Assembly: GCA_965215035.1 (NCBI GenBank) | Contig: OZ244040.1 | Coordinates: 3,224,001 to 3,288,000 of the forward strand | Length of the DNA: 64,000 bases | Direction: 5' to 3' | Origin: Azophilus sp965215035 | GTDB taxonomy: Bacteria > Pseudomonadota > Gammaproteobacteria > Pseudomonadales > Azotimanducaceae | In this document: one piece after another, positions 44,649 through 52,469 of the stretch | Position numbering within the stretch: the first letter of the stretch is position 1 | Layout of the letters: every line of letters begins with the position of its first letter | The notes under the pieces: model-generated | Told to the model about the DNA's origin: nothing | The model's database searches: none | What the model saw: the letters and a program-made list of their open reading frames with translations, nothing else | Translations under genes and position numbers: made by a program

Positions 44649-46073
44649 GGCTCTGTTGAATTCCGTGTGGGTTAGGTGGCATGCGGGTTGAGCTTGGAAA
44701 AGTCGAGTTTTCCGGCGATGAGGAAGAAAACGGTGCGGATCGTCTCGAACCGGCCGTAGCCGCGAGCCTTGCGCTTGGCGGACTGGAACAGGCCGTTGAG
44801 CGCCTCGATGAAGCCGTTGGTCCGCCGGGTGCGCGCCCAGGCGGCGATGCCGTCGATGTGCCGCCGGATCATCTTCGCGACCGCCTTCATGGGCTCGACC
44901 CTCGAGCGGTTCACGTTCGTGCACCACTGGTGGAGCATCCGCCGCACGACATTGATCTGCTTTCGGTTGAGGATCTCCCGGAGTTGCTCCCGGTACAGCC
45001 AGGCCCGCGCGGTACGTTTCCCCGCGACCTGCGCGACGAGCGCGTCGAGGTCGGCGCGCTGCCGCGGGCCGAGGCCGGCGGGATTCTTGAGCAGGGTCCA
45101 CCGCAGGCCCTTGAGGTCGGGGTCGAGGCGCTGCTCGACGCGCCGGGTCTCGTCGAGCGCCCTCGATGCGTGGGCGACGACGTGGAACTTGTCGAAGGTG
45201 ACCTGGGCGTTGGGCAGGTGCTCCGCGGCGCCCTTGATGAACGCCGGCGACATGTCGATGGACACCGACCCGACCGCCTCCGGGTCGCCGCCGCGGGCGG
45301 CGAGTTCCTCCGCGAATTCCCCGACGACCCCGGCGCCTCGCCCCTCGCCGACGAACACCACGCGCCGCGCCGCGGCGTCCGCCACGGCGGTGACGTAGTC
45401 GTGCCCGCGGGCGCGCGAGGTCTCGTCGATGGCGACCTCGCGGACCGCCGAGAGGTCGGCGCCCTCAAGGGCGAGGCCCACGTAGCGCCCGCACATGGCC
45501 TGGACGCGGTGCTGCGACAGTCCGGCCAGCCGCGCCGCTGCCGCGAACGGCATCTCCCGGCACAGGGCCACGACCAGCGCCTCGAAGAGCAGCGTGAAGC
45601 CGGAGCACCGGCCCGCCCAGGGCGGCTCCACCAGCGCCACGCGCCCATCCGGCAACCGAACGCGGGGCACTCGCGCCTCGAGCTCGCACTCGTGCTGGAA
45701 GAAGTTGAGGTGGCGGTAGCGCTTCGTGCGGGTGTCGTGCACGGGGTGCTCGCCGCCGTCCCCCGCCGCGAAGCGGGCGCCCCGGCGGAAGTCGATGCGC
45801 ACCGTCAGCCGGCGCGCGCGCTCGTCGAAGTGAAGGCCGTCGACAAACCAGGGTTCGGACAGGCCGAGGGCGGCGGTGAAGAGTTGGTGGTCCATGGGGC
45901 GCTCCCTGTGGTTGATCAAGGCCGAATGCGGCATTGTGCCTCATTCGGCCCGACCCCAGGGTGTTCGCCGGGTTGTGCGCGTCAAGGGTTCGCTTCGCCG
46001 GGCTGGCGCCCGCCCTTGACCCGCACAACCCGGCCACGCGGACCCGATTACCCACCCGAATTTCAAAAGAGGC
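44649..46073 (-). mobile_element. ISL3-family insertion sequence, copy 2
   Basis: 1425 bp, the same element as copy 1 in reverse orientation. Target duplication CCTTTTCT (44641-44648 and 46074-46081), different from copy 1, so the copies inserted independently. It interrupts the Fic gene. Confidence 0.93.
44672..45895 (-). CDS. ISL3-family transposase (copy 2)
   Basis: 407 residues, identical in sequence to the copy at 39330-40553, with the same start and catalytic motifs. Identity implies recent transposition, so this element is probably active in this genome. Confidence 0.92.
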   Translation of the reverse strand: MDHQLFTAALGLSEPWFVDGLHFDERARRLTVRIDFRRGARFAAGDGGEHPVHDTRTKRYRHLNFFQHECELEARVPRVRLPDGRVALVEPPWAGRCSGFTLLFEALVVALCREMPFAAAARLAGLSQHRVQAMCGRYVGLALEGADLSAVREVAIDETSRARGHDYVTAVADAAARRVVFVGEGRGAGVVGEFAEELAARGGDPEAVGSVSIDMSPAFIKGAAEHLPNAQVTFDKFHVVAHASRALDETRRVEQRLDPDLKGLRWTLLKNPAGLGPRQRADLDALVAQVAGKRTARAWLYREQLREILNRKQINVVRRMLHQWCTNVNRSRVEPMKAVAKMIRRHIDGIAAWARTRRTNGFIEALNGLFQSAKRKARGYGRFETIRTVFFLIAGKLDFSKLNPHAT

Positions 46074-46599
46074 CCTTTTCTACTGGTCGATGGCGAAATC
46101 GAACTACTGGCTGACCGAGTTTCTTTCCATTTCAACCATAATTCGAAGAGCGCCCGCACGATACGTACGTGCGTACTTGTATTCGGAGACGGACGACGGC
46201 GACATCACGTATTTCCTAGACTACAACCTTCGCGTTATGGTGCGGGCGATACGCGCCCTTCACTCAAATCTAGCCCGCAAATCAAACGAAATGGAGAAGC
46301 TTTGGCAGGTTATTCGCGGGTCTGATTTTGCGGCGGCTTTAAACCATCGGCAGATAGCTTTGTTGGGGCACTTGCTCAGGCATCCAGACCAGTTCTATTC
46401 GATTGCCGGTCACCGACGGTCGCATGGCGTTTCCTATCAAACGGCGAGAACCGATCTCATTAGCCTTGCTGAGCTAGGTCTGCTTGAAGTCTCCAAACGG
46501 AGCAGACAACTGATTTATCGCCGGAGCCCCAGTTTTGAAGAAAATCTCCGTGATTTGAAAGACCGCATCAGGCTGTATTTGGAAGAGGTTCGCGCCTAG
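46074..46599 (+). pseudogene. Fic-family protein, 3' part
   Basis: Continues the Fic frame after removal of the IS and one target duplication (GLF-YWSMAKSNYWLTEF). It supplies the rest of the Fic fold, a helical linker (MVRAIRALHSNLARKS) and a C-terminal winged-helix region (GVSYQTARTDLISLAELGLL). Stop TAG at 46597-46599. No start of its own, so it is probably not expressed as a functional protein. Confidence 0.88.
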
Positions 46600-46758
46600 C
46601 TGCTCTTGACGATGCGCACCCCATGACCACAACCGCCCGCCGATCATGGCACGGTCGTAGGCGCGGGGAGTGCCCGACAAACTCCAGCAACCAGTCCCGA
46701 ACGCCTGTGACCCGAGGCCGACACCCCGCCACGCGCACCGCCAGCCGCCCGCCCGTAT

Positions 46759-47775
46759 TCAACGGCGGCCGGTTCCGCCCAGTGCCGGCACTACGTACTT
46801 CCCGTAGGCTTCCAACGTCTCGTCCTGGGCGTCGTGCATGAGATAGATGGCGAATTGATCAACTCCCAGGCTGCTCAGTTCCGTTAGTTTCTCGATGTGG
46901 TTCTCGGCGGGGCCTAGTACGCAGAAGCGGTCGACAACATCGTCCGGCACGAAGTTGGTAGATGGGTTGCCCGATCTTCCGTGGTGCGAATAGTCGTATT
47001 CGCGGCGTCCCTTGATGTAGTCGGTGAGCGCCCTCGGCACGTTGCTGGATGTGGCACCGTAACGATCGACGATATCGGCGACGTGATTGCCAACCATACC
47101 GCCGAACCAGCGCAACTGCTCCCGCTGATGGGCCAGATTGGTGCCGACATAGGCCGGTGCCGCCACGCAGGCCGCAATCTCCTTTGGTCCTCGGCCCGCG
47201 GCGACGGCCCCTTCCCGGACAGCCGCGATGGTCCATTCGAAGATGTGCGGGTCCGCCAGTTGCAGGATGAAGCCGTCGGCGTTGCGCCCGATGCAGTCCA
47301 GCGCACGCGGCCCGTAACCTGCACCCCACAAGGGCAGGTTCCAGCCTTCCTTCACCCAGGGGAAGCGAATCTCCGTACCGTTGTAGTCCACAGACTCTCC
47401 AGCGACCAAGCCCCTGATAACCCGCATCGCCTCGGCCATTTCCTCAAGCGAGCGCGGTTTGCGGCCAATGAAGCGCAGCGCCGAATCCCCTCGCCCCATG
47501 CCGCAAACAGTGCGCGGCCCGTACAGGTCATTCAGGGTCGCAAACGTCGAGGCCAGCACAGACCAGTCCCGGGTGCCCGGGTTGGTGACCATGGGGCCTA
47601 CGGTGACGCTGTCGGTTTCCGCGAGTATCCGCGCCAGAATCACGAACGGCTCCTGCCACAAAACCGGGGAGTCGTATACCCAGACATGGGTGAAACCACT
47701 CGCCTCGGCACGCCGCGCCAGTTCGACGACCCGGCGGGCGGGCGGGTCGGTTTGCAGGACGAGACCGAAATCCAT
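46759..47775 (-). CDS. LLM-class flavin-dependent oxidoreductase (TIGR03842-like)
   Basis: 338-residue luciferase-like TIM-barrel enzyme, start MDFGLVLQTDPPARR with AGGAG before the ATG. Family phrases: FTHVWVYDSPVLWQEPF, NPGTRDWSVLASTF and CGMGRGDSALRFIG. This subgroup is annotated as F420- or FMN-dependent and often lies by hydantoinase and pyrimidine catabolic genes, as here. Likely role: an oxidoreductive step in a cyclic-amide degradation pathway, by inference only. Confidence 0.82.
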   Translation of the reverse strand: MDFGLVLQTDPPARRVVELARRAEASGFTHVWVYDSPVLWQEPFVILARILAETDSVTVGPMVTNPGTRDWSVLASTFATLNDLYGPRTVCGMGRGDSALRFIGRKPRSLEEMAEAMRVIRGLVAGESVDYNGTEIRFPWVKEGWNLPLWGAGYGPRALDCIGRNADGFILQLADPHIFEWTIAAVREGAVAAGRGPKEIAACVAAPAYVGTNLAHQREQLRWFGGMVGNHVADIVDRYGATSSNVPRALTDYIKGRREYDYSHHGRSGNPSTNFVPDDVVDRFCVLGPAENHIEKLTELSSLGVDQFAIYLMHDAQDETLEAYGKYVVPALGGTGRR

Positions 47776-48130
47776 CTGCTGACTCCTTGGTAAGTCGTGG
47801 GATCTATATAAGTCCCTGAATCTTTCCCCGTGTCGAAGCTCCCCGGCTAAGGATGCCACCGCTCCAACACGCCTCTGCTTGCCGACCACACCGGGCAACC
47901 TCTCCGGGAACGCGACCGCATATCCCGCGAGCATACACCATAGTTTGACGATTGTGTCAGAAAAGCGTAGGTTGAACGAGCCTAGCACCAAAGCCGCGAA
48001 CCGGGCGAGCCCCGGCCGGCCCGTGCAGTTGCGCCGGATGTTTGGCAGCAAACGGCACCCGTGCATGACCGAGGGAGACCGCAGAACAGATGCCACCGCG
48101 ACAACGCCCACAATCAGTGTCGGCCCCGTT
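47776..48130. other. Gap upstream of the LLM oxidoreductase gene
   Basis: No gene seen. Holds the presumed promoter (TATAGA-like box near 47805 on the minus strand) and a near-palindrome TTGACGATTGTGTCAG at 47943-47958. The tandem repeat begins at 48131. Confidence 0.35.
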
Positions 48131-48439
48131 ATCCGCCCGTTCAACCTCCGAGCCCGCAGCGGCAGAACGCAGGAGGACCACATGGCAGCGAGAACAACCG
48201 GTATCCGCCCGCCCAACCCCCGAACCCGTAACGGCAGGACACAGGAGAATCAAGTGGCGGCGGGAGCAACCGGCATCCGCCCATCCAATCCCCGGGCCCG
48301 CAGTGGCAGAACACAGAAGAACTACACGGCGGCGAGGGCAACCGGCATCTATCTGTCCAATCCCCAAGCCCGCAACGCTAGGACACAGGAGAACCACATG
48401 GCGACGGGAACAACCAGTATCCGCCCGTTCAATCCCCCA
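48131..48439. repeat. 72-bp tandem repeat array (4 units plus a partial)
   Basis: Units begin at 48131, 48203, 48275, 48347 and 48419 (partial), each starting ATC(C/T)(G/A)(C/T)C, in exact 72-nt register with substitutions but no indels. Because 72 is divisible by three, several frames stay open on both strands; none shows coding bias. The partial unit covers the last codons and stop of tetR, so the array looks like successive downstream copies of that gene's 3' end. Confidence 0.85.
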
Positions 48440-49046
48440 GCCCGCAGCCCTTGAGAACAATCTGCGTCACGGTCGCCACGCCCGTTTCGAACTGCGCCGC
48501 GGTCAGCCGCCTGACGCCGAGAATGCTCTTGATCTGCTGTTCGAAATCGGCGTAGTACTGCGTCGCCCCCCAGAGCAGGAAGAAGAAGTGGCGGGGGTCC
48601 ATGCGGTCCATCCTGCCCTCTTCCATCCACTGCTCGATGACCGCGCATTTCTCCTCGGTGAGCGCCTTGATCTGGTTATTCTCCTCCTCCGTCAACATAT
48701 CCGAACCGCGAATGACCTCCATAGCGAAGACCTTCGAAGGCACCGGATGTTTCCGCGAATACTCGATCTTGACGCGAATGTAGTCGCCAATCGCCTCCCG
48801 CGGTTCGCGGTCTGCCGCGATCTGGTCGAACGCCTTGATCCAGTCAGCGCGCAGCCCGGTCAGGATGCGTCTGTAGATGGCGCGTTTCGACCGAAAGTAG
48901 TAGTACAGATTCGGCCTCGGCAGCTTCGCCGCGCGCGCGATGTCGTCCATGCGCGTGCCGTGGAACCCCCGGACAGCGACCAGTTTCTCTGTGGCGCGGA
49001 TGATCTGCCGTTCCTTCCGGTCGCGTGCGTTTATGGCGCGGGGCAT
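48429..49046 (-). CDS. TetR-family regulator, RutR-like
   Basis: 205-residue regulator: N-terminal helix-turn-helix RGFHGTRMDDIARAAKLPRP (~residues 26-45) and a C-terminal domain strongly recalling RutR (EEKCAVIEQWMEEGRMDRMD, FFFLLWGATQYYADFEQQ). RutR senses uracil/thymine and controls pyrimidine use, which suits the dihydropyrimidinase and beta-ureidopropionase nearby. The start MPRAINARDRK (49046) follows GGAGG. Its last codons lie in the tandem repeat. Confidence 0.88.
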   Translation of the reverse strand: MPRAINARDRKERQIIRATEKLVAVRGFHGTRMDDIARAAKLPRPNLYYYFRSKRAIYRRILTGLRADWIKAFDQIAADREPREAIGDYIRVKIEYSRKHPVPSKVFAMEVIRGSDMLTEEENNQIKALTEEKCAVIEQWMEEGRMDRMDPRHFFFLLWGATQYYADFEQQIKSILGVRRLTAAQFETGVATVTQIVLKGCGLGD

Positions 49047-49242
49047 TGCCTCCTCCTTGCCTTGGAATCCTTGGTGATGCACGGGCGCGGCGATGTGATT
49101 ATAGCCTTCGCGCCCAAACGCGAACCAGTGACCCACATCACCGGCTGTGAGCCCCTGTGCGCCGAATCGGGTGCGAACTAGTGTGCTGGTGGGTTTTAGT
49201 CGCTAGGCCATTTCGGCTCCCGGCAAGGCACGACGACGCCCT

Positions 49243-50187
49243 GTGGCAGGTCCCACACAAGGAGGAGCAACGCAGCTGGGGGCCAAAAGGGCCACGAATA
49301 ATCACACTTACTTGCGGGACAGCACGCTAGTGGCGACACGCCTTAAGGACGCGCTCCGCGAAGCGCTGCTGAACTGGCAGTACGACCTGAGTCCACCCTG
49401 GCGATCGGTGATCGACGGCATCGAGCTGGCGTTCGACGCCGTCGAGGACCGGCTCCGGCTGCATCCGTGGGAGCCGATATTCCCGTCGCGGCGACACTTC
49501 TCGCTGCCCGGCGAACCGGAAGGCGCACACATGTTCCGCGCCTTCGACGAGCTGCCGCCGGAAGCCGTGCGCTGTGTGCTGCTGGGGCAGGATCCCTACC
49601 CGAACATCGCTTTCTGCACGGGCCGCGCGTTCGAATCCGGCGAGCACCGCCACTGGCGGGAACTGAACAACATGCGTTCGCAGAGCATGCGCTGCCTAAT
49701 CCAAAGCCTGCACGCCTTTCGTTCGAGCTGCTCTGCCCACGCCCAGGATGTGGCGGGTTGGCCAGCGACACTGGAGGCCGTCGCCGCGCCCGGAAATGGC
49801 TTCCCGAAGCCAGCGCAACTTGCCCAGACTTGGGTCGACCAGGGCGTCCTGCTGCTGAACGCAAGCCTCACGCTCACCCGCTTCGCCGTCCAGGGCGACC
49901 CGCACCAAAGCAGTGGCCACCTGCCCCTTTGGCGGCCCCTAATCGGCCACCTGCTGCGCTACTTCGCGAGCCGCGACAGGCCGGTGGCGTTCATGCTGTT
50001 CGGCGATGCGGCGCAGCACACGGCGGCCGCCAGCGGCATCGCCGAGCGGGGCGCAATGCGCAGCCATCCCGCCATCGTCGCATCGCCGCATCCCGCCGAG
50101 GGCAACGCTTTCCTTAAGGCGCCGAATCCGTTTGCGCTCTGCAACGACAAGCTCAAGGCGATGGGTGCCGAACCCATTCATTGGTGA
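49243..50187 (+). CDS. Uracil-DNA glycosylase superfamily protein (divergent)
   Basis: 314 residues with an Ung-like layout: water-activating motif VLLGQDPYPNIAFCTGRAFE (residues ~124-143), VDQGVLLLNASLT and the leucine-loop region ASPHPAEGN. Compared with family 1 enzymes, the His after DPY is Pro and HPSP is HPAE, so activity may be altered. Start uncertain: GTG or the first ATG region near 49243; a shorter form from ~49300 is possible. It is divergent from the RutR-like gene and precedes the GMC gene by 16 bp. Confidence 0.7.
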   Translation: MAGPTQGGATQLGAKRATNNHTYLRDSTLVATRLKDALREALLNWQYDLSPPWRSVIDGIELAFDAVEDRLRLHPWEPIFPSRRHFSLPGEPEGAHMFRAFDELPPEAVRCVLLGQDPYPNIAFCTGRAFESGEHRHWRELNNMRSQSMRCLIQSLHAFRSSCSAHAQDVAGWPATLEAVAAPGNGFPKPAQLAQTWVDQGVLLLNASLTLTRFAVQGDPHQSSGHLPLWRPLIGHLLRYFASRDRPVAFMLFGDAAQHTAAASGIAERGAMRSHPAIVASPHPAEGNAFLKAPNPFALCNDKLKAMGAEPIHW

Positions 50188-50203
50188 CCTCCGGAGGCGG
50201 CCT

Positions 50204-51853
50204 ATGACAGATCACGAGTACGACTACATTGTGGTGGGCGCCGGGTCGGCGGGCTGCGTACTCGCCAACCGGCTGTCCGCAGACCCCGCCAACCGGGTGC
50301 TGCTCCTAGAGGCTGGCGGGCGAGATTCCAACACCCTGTTCCGGCTGCCGATGCTCATGGGCCGCCTGATGCACTCCGGCATCTACAACTGGAAGTACTA
50401 CACGGAACCCGAAGCGCAGCTCGCCGGGCGACGGGTATTCTGGCCCCGGGGCAAGGTGCTTGGGGGTAGCTCCACCATCAACGGGATGATCTATGTCCGC
50501 GGCAATCCGGCGGACTACGATGGTTGGGAGCAGATGGGACTGCCCGGGTGGTCGTACGCCAAGGTGCTGCCCCTGTTCAAGCGCTCCGAGGCCCATGTTG
50601 ACCGGGACAATGCGTTTCACGGCCGGGCGGGCGAACTCACGGTGCGGCGCGCCCGCGGTGCGAACGCGCTCTTCGACGCCTACGTGGAGGCCGGCCAGCA
50701 GGCCGGATACCCCTTCACGGACGACTTCAACGGCGCCAGCCAGGAGGGATTCGGGCGCTACGACTTCACGATCAGGCGAGGTTGGCGCTGCAGCGCCGCC
50801 ACCGCTTTTCTTGTGCCCGCCGCCCGTCGGCCCAATCTGACTGTGGCGACCCGCGCACTGGCGCACCGGGTTCTGCTCGAAGGCCAGCGGGCAGTCGGTG
50901 TCCAATACCGCAGCGGCCGCACCCTGACGGCCGCCAGGGCAACCCGGGAGGTGGTTTTGGCCACCGGCGTGGTGAATTCGCCGCATCTACTGATGCTGTC
51001 GGGAATCGGCGACGCCGAGCATCTGGAACGCCACGGCATCGCCGTCGCGCACCATCTGCCCGGGGTTGGCCGCAACGTTCAGGATCATGTGGACTGCTGC
51101 CTGGTGCACGAGTGCCGGGAACCGGCATCCCTGCGGGAAAACCTGCGAATCGACCGGATGACGCTCGGCGTGGCGCGGGCGGCGCTGTTCGGAACGGGTT
51201 TTGTGACGACCTTTCCCTATGAGGCCGGCGCTTTCATCCGCTCTTCCACAAGCCTGGACCTACCCGATATCCAGACCCACTTCATGCCCGCCACGGAAGC
51301 CACGGCCAACCTGCACTGGTCCGTGCCCGCACTCGGACGGCGCAGAAACATCGGCGAGGAGCACGGCACGACCATCCGCATCGGACCCGTGGTTCCCAAA
51401 AGCCGAGGAAGCATCGCCCTGCGCTCGGCCGACCCGGAGGCGCCACCGCTGATCCACGCGAACTATCTCAAAGACCAGCGCGATGTCGAGACAGCGGTCG
51501 CCGGCGTGCAGTTGATGCGCGAGGTGATGGCAAAGCGGGCGTTTGCACGCACGCTAGGCCGCGAACTGGCGCCGGGCAACCACAATAGGACAGACGGCCA
51601 GATCGCGAAATGGCTGATCGACGCGGCCATGACCACGCTGCACCCGGTGGGTTCCTGCAAGATGGGCATCGACGGCGATGCCGTTGTCGACGCCGAACTG
51701 CGGGTTCATGGCATTGATGGCCTGCGGGTCGCCGATGCGTCGATTATGCCCGTCATAACCCGCGGCAACACCAATGCGCCGACCATCATGATTGCCGAGA
51801 AGGCAAGCGAGTTGATCCTCAACCGGAACGCAGCCCAAGGAGAAAGCACATGA
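50204..51853 (+). CDS. GMC-family FAD-dependent oxidoreductase
   Basis: 549-residue flavoprotein (choline dehydrogenase-like). FAD motif YIVVGAGSAGCVLANRLS at residues ~8-25, GGSSTINGMIYVRG, and the C-terminal catalytic His/Asn region LHPVGSCKMG ... RGNTNAPTIMIAEKA. CCGGAGGCGG precedes ATG 50204. It overlaps the NIPSNAP gene by 4 bp (ATGA). Alcohol substrate unknown. Confidence 0.88.
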   Translation: MTDHEYDYIVVGAGSAGCVLANRLSADPANRVLLLEAGGRDSNTLFRLPMLMGRLMHSGIYNWKYYTEPEAQLAGRRVFWPRGKVLGGSSTINGMIYVRGNPADYDGWEQMGLPGWSYAKVLPLFKRSEAHVDRDNAFHGRAGELTVRRARGANALFDAYVEAGQQAGYPFTDDFNGASQEGFGRYDFTIRRGWRCSAATAFLVPAARRPNLTVATRALAHRVLLEGQRAVGVQYRSGRTLTAARATREVVLATGVVNSPHLLMLSGIGDAEHLERHGIAVAHHLPGVGRNVQDHVDCCLVHECREPASLRENLRIDRMTLGVARAALFGTGFVTTFPYEAGAFIRSSTSLDLPDIQTHFMPATEATANLHWSVPALGRRRNIGEEHGTTIRIGPVVPKSRGSIALRSADPEAPPLIHANYLKDQRDVETAVAGVQLMREVMAKRAFARTLGRELAPGNHNRTDGQIAKWLIDAAMTTLHPVGSCKMGIDGDAVVDAELRVHGIDGLRVADASIMPVITRGNTNAPTIMIAEKASELILNRNAAQGEST

Positions 51854-52170
51854 TCATCGACCACCGAACCTACAGCTTCCGGCCAGGCACCGTCCGCAAG
51901 TGGCTCGACAAGTACGAAAGGGACGGTTTGCCCATTCAGCGCAAATACCTCGGCGACTTTGTCGGCATGTTCACCACCGAGGTCGGCAACCTGCATCAGG
52001 TGGTGTTCATGTGGGCCTACCAGAGCCTGGGGGATCGGGAAACAAGGCGCGCACGTATGGAGGCGGACCCCGCTTGGGAAGCGTTCATTCAGGAGATCTG
52101 GGATCTCGACGCCATCGTTGATCAGACCATCAAGATGTTGCGGCCCGTCTCCTTCTCCCCGCTTAGCTGA
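51850..52170 (+). CDS. NIPSNAP-family protein
   Basis: 106-residue dimeric alpha/beta-barrel protein: IDHRTYSFRPGTVRKWLDKY, then VGNLHQVVFMWAYQSLGDRE and TRRARMEADPAWEAF. Family function is unclear; bacterial members lie with catabolic genes. Coupled to the GMC gene through the ATGA overlap. Confidence 0.85.
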   Translation: MIIDHRTYSFRPGTVRKWLDKYERDGLPIQRKYLGDFVGMFTTEVGNLHQVVFMWAYQSLGDRETRRARMEADPAWEAFIQEIWDLDAIVDQTIKMLRPVSFSPLS

Positions 52171-52377
52171 CGGCCGTTCCGGCAACCGCGCATTTACCCT
52201 CCCCGCCGCGGACCCGCCGGGTCGCGGGCAACAACAAGGAGCATGACGTAGGCGGTGCAAGTCACCCCCGCGCCGCCCAAATAGAGCAAGCTGAAGCCGC
52301 CACCACGAAGAATCTCGCCCGCGTAGCGTTCGAGTGTTCGCCCGCCAGGAGGAATCGACCCGATTGTTTGCAAAAAT

Positions 52378-52419
52378 TTGACAAAATAGATTGACATAAA
52401 TGTCAAATACTAATATACA
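52378..52419 (+). promoter_or_regulatory. Strong sigma-70 promoter overlapped by a palindromic operator
   Basis: TTGACA (52391-52396), a 17-bp spacer and TATACA (52414-52419) form a near-consensus promoter. The perfect palindrome TTGACATAAATGTCAA (52391-52406) covers the -35 box. Another TTGACA lies at 52378. It is 50 bp ahead of the TonB receptor start. Confidence 0.75.
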
Positions 52420-52469
52420 GAATCCTGCTAGGCCCCACTTGGCCCGGAGCAGACGAGGAGGACTCTCAG

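Noticed and set aside
39152..46073. Composite transposon formed by the two ISL3 copies
   Set aside because: Each copy has its own different 8-bp target duplication; there is no shared outer duplication.
48131..48439. CRISPR-like array
   Set aside because: The 72-bp units are contiguous with no unique spacers, and there are no cas genes.
52194..52406. 70-residue minus-strand ORF before the TonB receptor gene
   Set aside because: It runs across the strong plus-strand promoter, has no ribosome site and no family resemblance.
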